Source: Clostridiales bacterium
GTDB taxonomy: Bacteria; Bacillota; Clostridia; Oscillospirales; CAG-272
Direction: 5' to 3'
Length of the DNA: 61,027 bases
NCBI GenBank assembly: GCA_022800625.1
Contig: JAAWQR010000009.1
Coordinates: 1-61,027 of the forward strand
How positions within the stretch are numbered: the stretch's first letter is position 1; each line of letters begins with the position of its first letter. Positions 1-9,073 of this stretch are shown here, in pieces. Under the pieces are notes generated by a model, which saw only the letters and a program-made list of their open reading frames with translations, was not told the DNA's origin and did no database searches. A program made the translations under genes and the position numbers.

Positions 1-43
1 TAATGAAAATCGGTAAAAATACCTCATAATGTACGCTGAAACC

Positions 44-72
44 TTGACTTTTGGATACAATTATGATATATT
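44..72 (+). promoter_or_regulatory. Sigma-A type promoter for the AP2-domain gene
   Basis: TTGACT at 44-49 and TATATT at 67-72 are separated by 17 bp. They lie about 64 bp upstream of the ATG at 136. The spacing is ideal and the -10 is a near match. Confidence 0.55.
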
Positions 73-135
73 TATATACTGTCAAAAAGTGTACTTTTCA
101 ACACCTCTAAATTTTAAAACAACTCGGATACAGAG

Positions 136-801
136 ATGGATACAAAAAAAAAGGATCTGACAGGTCAGCGCTTCGGAAAACTCACCGCACTGAGTCCAAC
201 TGACAAACGTATGGATCAAGGCAGTATTGTTTGGATCTGCAGGTGCGACTGCGGAAATTTCAAAGAAGTTTCAGCAAGGCGTCTTATCAGAGGAAAAGTT
301 AAGTCCTGCGGCTGTCTTTCTTCTCCGAAACATGGGGATTATATCGGAAAAAAATTCGGAAAGCTTACTGTGATTGAATACGCAGGACGCGAGCGAAAGA
401 TCACGGAAAATTCGGAGAAAACAATTACATATTGGAAATGCGACTGCGATTGCGGAAATACCGTAACCGTTGCGCAGTCGGAACTACAGTCAGGTGACAC
501 GCAGAGCTGCGGATGTCTGCAAAAAGAGCGAGTTAAAGAAGCCTTAAAACTATCAGATAATACATCAGCGGCAATTATCGAGAGAAACCACGGTAAGCTG
601 CGAAATACAAATTCCAGCGGATACACCGGAGTTTATTATGACAAGCGTACGCAAAAATGGGCGGCTTACATAAATTTTAAAAAGAAGCGTTACTGGCTCG
701 GCAGATACAATAAGTTAGAGGATGCAGCCGCAGCGAGATGTAATGCCGAAGAAATGCACGAAAATTTTTTAAAAAGGTATTATAATGAACATAAACAATA
801 A
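136..801 (+). CDS. Zinc-ribbon-repeat protein with C-terminal AP2-type DNA-binding domain
   Basis: This 221-aa protein has two related N-terminal modules (about residues 8-60 and 68-120). Each starts with a G-x-x-F-G-K-L-T motif, followed by a C-x-C-x-C-G pair and an S-C-G-C pair, which suggests two zinc-binding knuckles. The C-terminus (about 150-205) carries a G-Y-T-G-V-Y-Y start and a W-A-A-Y-I core ending in L-G-R-Y, typical of bacterial and phage AP2/ERF-like domains, many of which accompany HNH homing endonucleases. No HNH motif is present. The Shine-Dalgarno is weak. The protein is probably of phage or mobile-element origin and its function is unknown; DNA binding is inferred from the domain. 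Confidence 0.75.
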   Translation: MDTKKKDLTGQRFGKLTALSPTDKRMDQGSIVWICRCDCGNFKEVSARRLIRGKVKSCGCLSSPKHGDYIGKKFGKLTVIEYAGRERKITENSEKTITYWKCDCDCGNTVTVAQSELQSGDTQSCGCLQKERVKEALKLSDNTSAAIIERNHGKLRNTNSSGYTGVYYDKRTQKWAAYINFKKKRYWLGRYNKLEDAAAARCNAEEMHENFLKRYYNEHKQ

Positions 802-828
802 AGGTTGGAGCTTCCTCCAACCTTTATT
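797..828. terminator. Bidirectional intrinsic terminator between AP2 gene and rpsU
   Basis: A 14-bp perfect stem with a 4-nt loop spans 797-828, with A- and T-rich flanks on both sides. It overlaps the stop of the plus-strand gene and follows rpsU on the minus strand, so it can end transcription from both sides. Confidence 0.8.
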
Positions 829-856
829 AAATACTATAAATAATTACCTGATTAAA

Positions 857-1033
857 TTACTTATACTTGCGCTTTCTTGCCGCTTCGGATTTTTTCTTTC
901 TCTTTACGCTCGGCTTCTCATAGCATTCTCTTTTGCGAAGCTCGGCCTGAATTCCCGAACGCTGGCACTGTCTTTTAAAACGACGGAGCGCGCTGTCGAG
1001 TGATTCGTTTTCTTTAACCCTGATCTCTGCCAT
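857..1033 (-). CDS. rpsU: 30S ribosomal protein S21
   Basis: S21 is a small basic protein of the 30S subunit that helps base-pairing with the Shine-Dalgarno sequence. The 58-aa product starts [19 protein letters not shown], the usual S21 N-terminus, and ends in a Lys/Arg-rich tail. The ATG at 1033 is chosen because a GGGAGGG ribosome-binding site lies 8-9 nt upstream; an in-frame extension to 1066 would be longer than the family. The gene has its own promoter (1083-1111) and ends at the bidirectional terminator at 797-828, so it is probably monocistronic. Confidence 0.95.
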   Translation of the reverse strand: MAEIRVKENESLDSALRRFKRQCQRSGIQAELRKRECYEKPSVKRKKKSEAARKRKYK

Positions 1034-1082
1034 TAATAATCCCTCCCTTCGCAACGACACAGGCATAATTTGCCTCGAATAT

Positions 1083-1111
1083 ATTATACCTCATAATTTA
1101 TTCTTTGTCAA
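1083..1111 (-). promoter_or_regulatory. Promoter of rpsU
   Basis: On the minus strand a perfect TTGACA (1106-1111) and a perfect TATAAT (1083-1088) are separated by 17 bp, about 50 bp upstream of the rpsU start. Confidence 0.85.
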
Positions 1112-1170
1112 GTATATAATTCAGATTAAAAACATAATTATGAATTTATTCCGCAAGTTTCACAATAATG

Positions 1171-3570
1171 TTATTTTGCAACTATGTTTACTATTCTTCC
1201 GGGAACATAAATTTCTTTTATGATATTTTTTCCATCAAGAGCTGCCGCAATTTTTTCATTTGCACGAGCTGCCGCAATTGCATCGTCTGCCGAAGCGTCT
1301 GCCGCAATAACGACTGCAGCGCGTACCTTTCCGCAAATCTGAACCGCGATCTCGATCTCGGAATCCACTACCTTTGATTCATCATAAGTCGGCCACTCTG
1401 CAAGAGAGGCAAAACCGCTGCCGCCGAGTTCATGCCACATTTCTTCACAAAGATGCGGTGCAAACGGGCAGAGTATCTTCACAAACATTTTTAGCTCATC
1501 TGACGTAATCGCTCCTGCATCGTAAACTTTGTTTACAAAAGTCATCATCGCAGCGATCGCCGTGTTGAATTTCATCTCTTCAATGTCCGATGTTACCTTC
1601 TTTACCGTCTTATGAAGAAGCGTATCCACCCCTGAATCAGCACTGTTCTTCACCATATCTGACATAGCGGCAACTCTGTCAAGGAATCGCTTACAGCCGC
1701 GAACGCCGTTTTCCGACCACGGAGCCGCAACGCCGTAATCTCCCATAAAGAGGATATATGTTCTCAGAACATCGGCACCGTATTTGTCAACCACATCGTT
1801 AGGATCTACAACATTTCCTTTTGATTTGCTCATCTTCTCGCCGTCGGGACCGAGTATCAGTCCCTGAGCTGTTCTCTTGGCATACGGCTCGTCTACAGGA
1901 ACCTCACCGATATCATAGAGGAACTTATACCAGAAACGCGAGTATATAAGGTGGCGCGTAACATGCTCCATACCGCCGTTATACCAATCGACAGGCATCC
2001 AATATTTAAGCTTTTCGGGGTCTGCAAAGCATTCCGTATTATGCGGATCGATATATCTGAGGAAGTACCACGACGAACCTGCCCACTGAGGCATGGTGTC
2101 TGTTTCACGGTGAGCGTCAGCACCGCACTTCGGGCATTTGCAGTTTACAAATGAATCGATTTTAGCAAGCGGACTTTCTCCGCCCTCACCCGGTTCAAAA
2201 TTCTCGATCTCGGGAAGCTTAAGCGGAAGCTCCTCATACGGAACGGAAACCATTCCGCAATGCGGGCAGTGGACTATCGGAATCGGCTCACCCCAATATC
2301 TTTGACGGTTAAACGCCCAGTCTTTCATCTTGTACTGAACTCCGGCTTCGCCTATTCCCTTTTCTTCGAGATGAGCGATCATGCGCTCTATGGAATCCTT
2401 TTTGTTCGTATATCCGTTGAGGAATCCGGAATTCACCATTTCTCCCTCGCCCGTATATGCGCCCTCTTCTATGTTTCCGCCCTTAATAACTTCAATTATG
2501 TTAATTCCGAATTTGCGCGCAAAATCATAGTCTCGCTCATCGTGGGCAGGAACTGCCATTATAGCTCCTGTTCCGTAACCCATCATAACATAATCCGAGA
2601 TGTATACCGGAATTTCAGAGCCGCTTATCGGATTTTGGGCGGTAAAGCCTTCGACCTTAACTCCCGTTTTATCCTTTACAAGCTGAGTACGCTCAAATTC
2701 AGTTTTTTTAGCGCATTCTTCACGGTAAGCTTCTATGTCCGCAAAATTTGTGATCTTACCTTTGTACTTGTCAAGCAGCGGATGCTCGGGTGCTATTACC
2801 ATGAAAGTTACGCCGAAAAGCGTATCGGGACGTGTTGTATATATCTTCAGTCTTTCGTCGGTTCCCGAGATTTCAAAGTTTACGAAAGCTCCTCTTGATT
2901 TACCGATCCAGTTTTTCTGCTGAGTCTTGATATTCGGGAGATAATCGACATGTTCAAGACCTTCAAGCAGTTTATCCGCATATTCGGTAATGCGGAGATA
3001 CCAAACATCCTTTGATCTCTGCACAATATCACTGTGGCAGATGTCGCACTTGCCTCCCTGCGAATCCTCATTGGACAGTACGACCTTGCAGTGCGGGCAA
3101 TAGTTTACAAGAGTTTTATCACGGAAAACAAGACCGGATTCAAACATCTTGAGGAATATCCACTGAGTCCATTTGTAGTAGTCCTCATCAGTCGTATCTA
3201 TCGTTTTAGTCCAGTCAAAAGAGAAACCTACTCTCTTCATCTGAGAGGTAAATTTCTCTATATTCATATCGGTTACGCGTCTCGGGTGAATTCCCGTCTT
3301 TATCGCATAGTTTTCAGTTGGAAGTCCGAAAGCGTCAAAGCCGAGCGGAAAGAGGACATTATAGCCTTCCATACGTCTTTTACGTGAAATTACTTCAAGT
3401 CCGGAATAAGCCTTAACATGACCTACATGCATTCCGGCTCCGCTGGGATACGGAAACTCAACGAGAGCATAGAACTTCTTCTTGCTGTAATCATCGCTCG
3501 CATGGAATATGCCTTCTTCTTCCCATCTTTGCTGCCATTTTGCTTCAATATTTTTAAAATCGTATTTCAT
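1171..3570 (-). CDS. leuS: Leucyl-tRNA synthetase
   Basis: This class I synthetase charges tRNA-Leu in the cytoplasm. The 799-aa product has the HIGH signature as HVGH (in PYPSGAGMHVGH), a zinc-binding C-P-H-C/C-D-I-C pair, an editing (CP1) domain with the T-R-P-D-T motif, the KMSKS loop (GEKMSKSKGN) and a C-terminal anticodon-binding region. The start is set at MKYDFKNIE (3570), the conserved family N-terminus; an upstream in-frame TTG at 3606 would add 12 atypical residues. It lies 60 bp downstream of rsfS with no terminator or T-box between them, so the two are probably co-transcribed. Confidence 0.96.
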   Translation of the reverse strand: MKYDFKNIEAKWQQRWEEEGIFHASDDYSKKKFYALVEFPYPSGAGMHVGHVKAYSGLEVISRKRRMEGYNVLFPLGFDAFGLPTENYAIKTGIHPRRVTDMNIEKFTSQMKRVGFSFDWTKTIDTTDEDYYKWTQWIFLKMFESGLVFRDKTLVNYCPHCKVVLSNEDSQGGKCDICHSDIVQRSKDVWYLRITEYADKLLEGLEHVDYLPNIKTQQKNWIGKSRGAFVNFEISGTDERLKIYTTRPDTLFGVTFMVIAPEHPLLDKYKGKITNFADIEAYREECAKKTEFERTQLVKDKTGVKVEGFTAQNPISGSEIPVYISDYVMMGYGTGAIMAVPAHDERDYDFARKFGINIIEVIKGGNIEEGAYTGEGEMVNSGFLNGYTNKKDSIERMIAHLEEKGIGEAGVQYKMKDWAFNRQRYWGEPIPIVHCPHCGMVSVPYEELPLKLPEIENFEPGEGGESPLAKIDSFVNCKCPKCGADAHRETDTMPQWAGSSWYFLRYIDPHNTECFADPEKLKYWMPVDWYNGGMEHVTRHLIYSRFWYKFLYDIGEVPVDEPYAKRTAQGLILGPDGEKMSKSKGNVVDPNDVVDKYGADVLRTYILFMGDYGVAAPWSENGVRGCKRFLDRVAAMSDMVKNSADSGVDTLLHKTVKKVTSDIEEMKFNTAIAAMMTFVNKVYDAGAITSDELKMFVKILCPFAPHLCEEMWHELGGSGFASLAEWPTYDESKVVDSEIEIAVQICGKVRAAVVIAADASADDAIAAARANEKIAAALDGKNIIKEIYVPGRIVNIVAK

Positions 3571-3630
3571 TTCAGATAAAGCTGAGCCTTTCTGTAAAAA
3601 ATTCAAATTTTGCTATGCCTGATCTCAAAA

Positions 3631-4023
3631 TCAGTCTTCTGTGATAATATCTGAGATATCTACATCTGTCGTTCCGTCGTAAAGCTTTTCAATGTTATAA
3701 AAGTCTCTTGTTTTGGCGTCAAACACATGCAGGATAACGCTGCCGTAATCTTTCAGCACCCATGTTCCTTCATCGGCTCCCTCGGTTCTGAGATTCTTTA
3801 TGCCGACTTGCTCGAGTCTGAAATCAACTTCGTCTGCAAGAGCTCTGACCTGAGTACGCGACGTACCCGTGCAGACAACAAAATAATCTGCAATTATCGT
3901 TCTCTCTTCGACGTGAAGAACTTTTATTCCCGAAGCTTTTTTCGCATCAAGCACCGATGCTGTAAGCTCAGCAATTTCAAGCGGAGTTTCGGCTTTTTTT
4001 ATCTTTTCTGTCAAATTCTCCAT
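3631..4023 (-). CDS. rsfS: Ribosomal silencing factor RsfS
   Basis: RsfS binds L14 on the 50S subunit and blocks subunit joining when nutrients run low. The 130-aa product has the family core: DYFVVCTGTSRTQVRALADEV-like (about residues 45-66) and the G-x-x-x-G-T-W-V-L-x-D-Y-G segment with I-L-H-V-F. Length is normal. It is downstream of the LCP gene pair and upstream of leuS. The order nadD, yqeK, LCP, rsfS is common in Clostridia. Confidence 0.93.
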   Translation of the reverse strand: MENLTEKIKKAETPLEIAELTASVLDAKKASGIKVLHVEERTIIADYFVVCTGTSRTQVRALADEVDFRLEQVGIKNLRTEGADEGTWVLKDYGSVILHVFDAKTRDFYNIEKLYDGTTDVDISDIITED

Positions 4024-4048
4024 TATAAATAAATCTTACCTTTCTTTG

Positions 4049-5272
4049 TTAGTTTGATTTCTTTTTAATAAGCGGTATATCAATCTTTGACTTATCAACT
4101 TCGCTTCCGTTATAGATATTCTTATCGTACAACTTATTCTCGGCAGAATAATATACTTCGTTAATATAACTGATTGACGGATTATTAAAATTACCTTTAG
4201 AATCAAATGCGCCCGATGCTATATCGCGGTCATAGGTATTGAAATACTGATTGATAACACTATTCGCCGCAGCTCGGTTCATTACATAATGATCGGAACC
4301 TCCCAAATTACCGGGAAGCGTCAGCATTGTGATTCCCTCAAGGTCGCAGGATAGCACGCTTCTGCCGAAATAGACAATGTCCGATACTGCAAGATCCGTT
4401 GTTACGCTTGAAAATATACTGTCTGCAAGTGAATTAAGCATCGAAAGATTTGTAAGGCTTATACTGCTTTTGACTTTGTTGAAAAGCGCAACAAGGAACA
4501 TTTTCTGAGCATTAACTCGACCGAGATCAGCCTGAGCATAGGTATCGCGGAATCTTACAAATTTTTCGGCATCTTCTCCGTTCAGCGTCTGCATACCCGC
4601 TTTAAAATCAATATATAAATCCTGTCCGGGATCTTTATACTGCATGTCCTGAGGAATATCGATTTCAACGCCGCCGATCGTATCAACTATATTTCTGAAT
4701 CCCTCAAGATCCATAATCGCCGAATAGTTGATGTTTATGCAAAGACTGTCCTCAAATATAGTTTCAACATCATGCAGCGCGTTCATAAAGGCAGTATCCT
4801 CATCGTCGCCGGAAGAACGTCTGTAATTATAGTGATCGACGAAGTTTTCATTCATCTTATTTGTTACGCTTCTCGTCTCGTCAAGCGCCCTGATATAAGT
4901 GTCTCGCGGTATCTGCATAACAGTGATCTTATTATCATTGTTATTCATATTTATGAGCATAACTACATCGGTAGACATTGAAACCTTGTCAAGTCCCAAA
5001 AGCAGAATATTATAATTTCCCTCGATCGGAGTATATTCCTGTACATTTTTTACTACATTACCCTGTTTATCAGTCGAATACTCTACAATCTTTTTTGAAG
5101 GACCGGAGCTTGGTTTATACAGGATAAAATAAGTTATTGTTGACAGTATCGCCGTGTACAGTATAAGGATCACTGCAAATATTGCCTTATGCCTTGCCGG
5201 CATTCCGCCTTTTCTGTATCTCATAGGAGCGCCGGTGCGGGGTGCGCGAGCAGTATTAGTATTATAATTCAC
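4049..5272 (-). CDS. LytR-CpsA-Psr (LCP) family cell-wall polymer ligase, copy 1
   Basis: LCP enzymes are membrane-anchored phosphotransferases that attach teichoic acid or capsule polymers to peptidoglycan. The product (407 aa) has a short basic cytoplasmic head, one transmembrane helix (about residues 32-53) and an extracellular LCP domain with the N-I-L-L-L-G-L-D start, the IPRDTY motif, an N-K-M-N segment and the G-G-V-E-I-D-I-P motif. The GTG start at 5272 is preferred because GGAGG lies 5 nt upstream; the in-frame TTG at 5299 lacks a good site. It follows the second LCP gene by about 60 bp and is similar along its length, so the pair probably arose by tandem duplication. Confidence 0.9.
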   Translation of the reverse strand: MNYNTNTARAPRTGAPMRYRKGGMPARHKAIFAVILILYTAILSTITYFILYKPSSGPSKKIVEYSTDKQGNVVKNVQEYTPIEGNYNILLLGLDKVSMSTDVVMLINMNNNDNKITVMQIPRDTYIRALDETRSVTNKMNENFVDHYNYRRSSGDDEDTAFMNALHDVETIFEDSLCININYSAIMDLEGFRNIVDTIGGVEIDIPQDMQYKDPGQDLYIDFKAGMQTLNGEDAEKFVRFRDTYAQADLGRVNAQKMFLVALFNKVKSSISLTNLSMLNSLADSIFSSVTTDLAVSDIVYFGRSVLSCDLEGITMLTLPGNLGGSDHYVMNRAAANSVINQYFNTYDRDIASGAFDSKGNFNNPSISYINEVYYSAENKLYDKNIYNGSEVDKSKIDIPLIKKKSN

Positions 5273-5331
5273 TTGATCCTCCGTTCTGATGTAATACAAA
5301 TCTTTGTGTCAAAATGAAAACTTCCGATTAT

Positions 5332-6588
5332 TTACTGACCTGCATTTTGTCCGGGATTTATCTGATTTCCGTTTGAATCGATCAAACCGTTCTCATCTAT
5401 AACATCTCCCGAATATATATTACCGAAGGTTATCTGATCTGCAGGCTTATTATAAGCTTCATTCATAGAATATACGTAAGCGTTATTAAACGCGCCGTTT
5501 CTGTCAAATCTTGAGTTCGAAATATCGTTATCATAAAGATTAAAGTATGAGTTTATGACGTCAAGCGTCGCTGCGCGGTTCATAACCACATAATGATTTG
5601 CAAGATTTCCGGGCATTGTCATCATCTGAATCGATGACATATCGCAGGACAGCAGACTCTTTGCAAAATAAAGAATATCGCCTGCCGACATATCAGTAGT
5701 AAGATTTGAGAATATCTCATTTGCAAGCTCAGTAAGCTTAGATACATTTGTTATTGAAACAGAACTTTTTACCTTACTGAACAAAGCCGTCAGGAATGTT
5801 TTCTGAGCGTCCTGTCTTGCAAGGTCTGCCATTGCATAGCCGTAACGGTATCTTACAAAGCCCTCAGCCTGAGCGCCGTTAAGCGTTTGGTGACCTGCCG
5901 GAATGTTGATCGACAGATTCTGAGCTTCATCATAATAAGTCATAGTAAACGGAACATCCATTTCAACTCCGCCGAGTATATCTACGATATTTACGAAGCC
6001 GTCAAGATTCATTATTGCCGAATAGTCAATCTGTATACAAAGATCGTCCTCAAGAAGCTCGCTGAGTGCAAGCAAAGCATTGTAGTACGCCGTATCCTCG
6101 TCCTGTCCTTCTCCTCTGAATTTATTAAAATAAGTAGCGTAAACAGCGTTTATTTTGTTTGTGGGAACCGATATTTCATTATTGTCCGAAATCCATGTAT
6201 CGCGGGGAATCTGCATAACCGTAATATCGTGCGTATTGTTGTCGATATTTACCAGCATAAACACATCTGTCAGCATTGCCCATCTGTCACGGCCGAGAAC
6301 AAGAATATTATACTTGCCGTCAAGACGCTTTTCCTGTTTTTCGACGGTTATAATATTTCCGTGCTCATCGGTTACGGTTTCGGTATATGTGCGCACCTTT
6401 TCCTCAACCTGAGGTCTGTAAAATACAACCAAAGCCGTTGCCGCAAGTATGATGGCGTAAAGAGCCAAAAGTACGATAATTACTACTTTTTTCTTTTTGG
6501 AAAGACGGCTTTTTTTACCTTTTTTTATGTTCTTTGTGTTTTCCGCAGATATTTCGGTATCCGTTAAATTTTGATTTTTACGTTTCAT
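5332..6588 (-). CDS. LytR-CpsA-Psr (LCP) family cell-wall polymer ligase, copy 2
   Basis: This is the first of two tandem LCP genes in transcription order. The 418-aa product has a Lys-rich head, a single membrane helix (about residues 32-54) and the LCP catalytic domain (NILVLGRD, QIPRDTW, N-K-I-N, GGVEMDVP). The C-terminus ends in a short Asn/Gln-rich tail absent from copy 1. The ATG at 6588 is chosen because TGGAGA lies about 7 nt upstream; upstream in-frame ATGs at 6600 and 6651 lack such a site. Pairs of LCP enzymes often differ in acceptor or polymer, but that cannot be read here. Confidence 0.9.
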   Translation of the reverse strand: MKRKNQNLTDTEISAENTKNIKKGKKSRLSKKKKVVIIVLLALYAIILAATALVVFYRPQVEEKVRTYTETVTDEHGNIITVEKQEKRLDGKYNILVLGRDRWAMLTDVFMLVNIDNNTHDITVMQIPRDTWISDNNEISVPTNKINAVYATYFNKFRGEGQDEDTAYYNALLALSELLEDDLCIQIDYSAIMNLDGFVNIVDILGGVEMDVPFTMTYYDEAQNLSINIPAGHQTLNGAQAEGFVRYRYGYAMADLARQDAQKTFLTALFSKVKSSVSITNVSKLTELANEIFSNLTTDMSAGDILYFAKSLLSCDMSSIQMMTMPGNLANHYVVMNRAATLDVINSYFNLYDNDISNSRFDRNGAFNNAYVYSMNEAYNKPADQITFGNIYSGDVIDENGLIDSNGNQINPGQNAGQ

Positions 6589-6660
6589 ATAAATCTCCAT
6601 TTTGCATTTCTGCGGGGCGCAAATATACGGGATCACGAATTCGGACAGCAATACAGCATG

Positions 6661-7311
6661 TCAGTTCTTTGCCGTACCGTTAAGCTTTTGAAGATAAAAG
6701 CTGCGTGCCCGTATCGTGTCGGTATCGATCATCGCGCCGTCGCAGATAAGATCACAGATCGTTTTATCAAACGACATTACCATTGTTTCATACAAATGCT
6801 CCCTCTTATCCCGTCCTGCGGCAATTCCGTCGTAAAAATAGCTCCGAAGCTCCGCACAGGCGGGAAATGTTCTCGTTTCCTCAATGTAATCAGCCAAATA
6901 AATTATGGCTTCAAACACGGTCATATCATCGTGTCCCGTCGTATGCCATCTCACGCCTGATACTATTTCAGGCCTGTCATACTCAGGGAAATCACGTCCG
7001 ATAATCGCCGCCGCAGTCTTTGCGTGAAAGGTTTTAGGCGAAAGCATATCATATTTACTGATAATTATACCAAATTCCGCACAATATTTCAACTGTTTTT
7101 CTAAATCGTTTTTTTTCGTAATGTCATGAAGAAGTGCAGAAGCGCGAAGCTCTGCTGTTTTTTCAGGCAAGTACAGCTTACCGAGAGAGACTGCTTCCCT
7201 CTCAACGGCAAGCGCATGAAGATATCTTTTTTCCGTATGATAAGGCTTGATTTTTTCTCTCAGAGCCTCAATATCCGCATCTGTCAGCGATTTTTGGCAT
7301 TCACTCTTCAC
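6661..7311 (-). CDS. yqeK: HD-domain hydrolase YqeK (Ap4A/NAD-related metal-dependent hydrolase)
   Basis: YqeK proteins are HD-superfamily symmetrical Ap4A hydrolases encoded beside nadD. The 216-aa product has H-T-E-K-R-Y-L-H-A (first metal His), the H-D pair in SALLHDITK, a later R-W-H-T-T-G-H segment and Y-L-A-D-Y-I-E-E-x-R, all characteristic. The start is GTG at 7311, overlapping the 3' end of nadD by 11 bp, which indicates translational coupling. A second YqeK-like gene lies at 59237-59815. Confidence 0.9.
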   Translation of the reverse strand: MKSECQKSLTDADIEALREKIKPYHTEKRYLHALAVEREAVSLGKLYLPEKTAELRASALLHDITKKNDLEKQLKYCAEFGIIISKYDMLSPKTFHAKTAAAIIGRDFPEYDRPEIVSGVRWHTTGHDDMTVFEAIIYLADYIEETRTFPACAELRSYFYDGIAAGRDKREHLYETMVMSFDKTICDLICDGAMIDTDTIRARSFYLQKLNGTAKN

Positions 7312-7930
7312 TTTTTCCGATTCCTTTCCCGTACAGACCGTGTTTCTCTATGTATTTTTCAACGGCAGAGGGCAAAAACGATTCGCACGATTCTCCGAGA
7401 GACAGTCGTTCCCTGATCTCCGTTGATGAAATCGGAACGGCCGTTTCGTCAATCAAATAAACGTCAGCTCCGTAAATTTTCCTGTAAGATTCCGCGCATT
7501 CCCGCAATTTTTCATCATCGGTATTATACCGTCTCATACAGACAATATGCGCAAGCGAAAATATTTCCTCCGCGCGTCTCCATGATGACAGCGATAGGAG
7601 CATATCGTCACCGCACAGCATGTATATCTCTCGGTCACAGCCACTCAGATAATTCAGTGTATCAACGGTATAGCTTACTCCTTTTTTTAATATTTCATAA
7701 TCGGATACTTCAACACCGTCTATATTTTCAAATGCAGCTTTGCACATCTCCAGCCTGAGATGCGGATCGTCATAAACGCTTATTCTCTTGTGAGGAGGTA
7801 TGTTTGCGGGCATGATAAACAGCCTGTCCAGACTCATTTTCTCAAGAAACATACCCGCCGCGTATACATGTCCGTTATGCGGCGGATCGAACGTGCCTCC
7901 GTACAGACCTATTCTCTTTTTCATGATCAT
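7301..7930 (-). CDS. nadD: Nicotinate-mononucleotide adenylyltransferase
   Basis: NadD adenylates nicotinic acid mononucleotide in NAD biosynthesis. The 209-aa product has the nucleotidyltransferase motif GGTFDPPHNGH near the N-terminus, the substrate motif F-I-M-P-A-N-I-P-P-H-K, and near the C-terminus I-S-S-T-E-I-R, the second ATP-binding signature. The start at 7930 directly abuts the TAA of yhbY; a second ATG two codons later is also possible. It overlaps yqeK, so yhbY-nadD-yqeK form a tight operon. Confidence 0.95.
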   Translation of the reverse strand: MIMKKRIGLYGGTFDPPHNGHVYAAGMFLEKMSLDRLFIMPANIPPHKRISVYDDPHLRLEMCKAAFENIDGVEVSDYEILKKGVSYTVDTLNYLSGCDREIYMLCGDDMLLSLSSWRRAEEIFSLAHIVCMRRYNTDDEKLRECAESYRKIYGADVYLIDETAVPISSTEIRERLSLGESCESFLPSAVEKYIEKHGLYGKGIGKSEE

Positions 7931-8233
7931 TTATTTAAGCGTTTCGGATATTTTTCTGTTCTCAGGTTTTGAAGACTGCTTATATAGAACAAATTTGCGT
8001 CCGATAACGGACACCTCATCTGCTCCGATTTTCTCCGAAATAATGTCCGCCGCCTCTCTTGCGCTCATTCCGGCTGTTTCCAAAACGCTCATTTTTATAA
8101 GCTCGCGTGCTTCAAGAGCAAGAGCGGCGCTTCTGCAAACCTCGTCTGTCACTCCGTCCTTGCCTACCTGAAAAACCGGCTGCATTTTATTCGCAAGCGC
8201 TCTGAGGCTTGCTCTCTGTTTACTTGTCAGCAT
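7931..8233 (-). CDS. yhbY: YhbY family RNA-binding (CRM domain) protein
   Basis: This 100-aa single CRM-domain protein belongs to a family that associates with pre-50S particles. It has the typical start LTSKQRASLRALANKMQPVF followed by Q-V-G-K-D-G-V-T. The usual G-x-x-G loop is not sharply visible. The start overlaps the end of rdgB by 7 bp. Neighbours rdgB and nadD are its standard companions in Clostridia. Confidence 0.93.
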   Translation of the reverse strand: MLTSKQRASLRALANKMQPVFQVGKDGVTDEVCRSAALALEARELIKMSVLETAGMSAREAADIISEKIGADEVSVIGRKFVLYKQSSKPENRKISETLK

Positions 8234-8913
8234 AAATTGTTTCCCTTCATAATTTCTGCCATAACGGCCGCCATTCCTCTGACAGCGCGTCCTCTGTGGC
8301 TTACTCTGTTTTTCTCTCTCTCCGATGCTTCCGCAAAGGTCTGCTTTAAATCGTCCGAGAAAAACAGGCTGTCGTATCCGAATCCCGCCTCTCCGCGCTC
8401 GCGGTCAAGTATCACGCCGAGGCACTCTCCGCGAACCACCGCCGCACGGTTTCCGTAAACTCCTGCGACCTGCGCGTCATGCGCACCAGCCTGATATTTT
8501 TCCGGGATAGTTAACTCGCAATTCTCAGGCAAAACGATAGACACAGCGCACACAAAAGCCGCTTTTCGGTCTCTCTCCACTGTTCCGTCAAGCTCGCTTA
8601 ACAGCTTTTTGCGGTTAGCCGCATCCGTGCCCTCGGGTGAATATCTTGCGGAATATACTCCCGGCGCGCCTTTAAGCGTATCAACGCAAAGTCCCGAATC
8701 ATCGGCAATTCCGATATAACCGAGCTTTGCGGGGCATGACGCCTTAATCAGCGAATTTTGCTCAAACGTATCTCCGTATTCGTCTATTTCTCCCGTAAAT
8801 CCTATATCGGAAAGAGATAAAACTTTAACTTTATCACCGAGAGCTTCTCCGAGGATCACCTGAAGCTCTGCTATTTTCTTTTTATTATTTGATGCAAGTA
8901 CTATTTCTGTCAT
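8227..8913 (-). CDS. rdgB: XTP/dITP diphosphatase (Ham1/RdgB family)
   Basis: The enzyme hydrolyses non-canonical purine triphosphates (XTP, dITP) and keeps them out of DNA. The 228-aa product starts MTEIVLASNNKKKIAEL, with the S-N-N-x-x-K signature, and has the D-T-F-E-Q-N-S-L-I-K-A segment, the A-D-D-S-G-L-C-V-D active-site motif, and G-F-G-Y-D-S-L-F near the end. It begins immediately after the 160-nt intercistronic element; its only Shine-Dalgarno-like AAAGG is inside that element, 14 nt upstream. The longer in-frame start at 8937 would read into the element and is rejected. Confidence 0.95.
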   Translation of the reverse strand: MTEIVLASNNKKKIAELQVILGEALGDKVKVLSLSDIGFTGEIDEYGDTFEQNSLIKASCPAKLGYIGIADDSGLCVDTLKGAPGVYSARYSPEGTDAANRKKLLSELDGTVERDRKAAFVCAVSIVLPENCELTIPEKYQAGAHDAQVAGVYGNRAAVVRGECLGVILDRERGEAGFGYDSLFFSDDLKQTFAEASEREKNRVSHRGRAVRGMAAVMAEIMKGNNLC

Positions 8914-9073
8914 TCTTATGACCATGCCTTTCCACACTTTAGCACATATGCGCTAAAGTGGTTATTTGTGTCGGTTTCGCCGCAGGCGAAATTCGCCCGG
9001 TGTCTCCGGTGCAAGGCACAAATCGTGTCTGAAAACAGCTAACATGCGCTCTCCGCGCATTTTATTTTCAGAC
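8914..9073 (-). repeat. 160-nt multi-hairpin intercistronic element, copy A (ftsY-rdgB)
   Basis: Read on the minus strand, the element begins with GTCTGA, where TGA is the ftsY stop codon, and ends at the rdgB ATG. It contains an outer stem GTCTGAAAA/TTTTCAGAC around an ATGCGC/GCGCAT stem, a CCGG stem, a TTCGCC/GGCGAA stem, a CACTTTAGC/GCTAAAGTG stem, and finally GGAAAGGCATGGTCATAA. Copy B (17905-18064) matches nearly base for base; copy C (47084-47196) is shorter and diverged. It may be a structured RNA or a miniature repeat that supplies the downstream ribosome-binding site. I do not recognise it as a known family. Confidence 0.85.

Noticed and set aside
2260..2898. Plus-strand ORF of 212 aa inside leuS
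   Set aside because: Antisense shadow of leuS with no promoter or RBS.
3571..3640. T-box in front of leuS
   Set aside because: The gap to rsfS is about 60 bp and lacks the T-box core.
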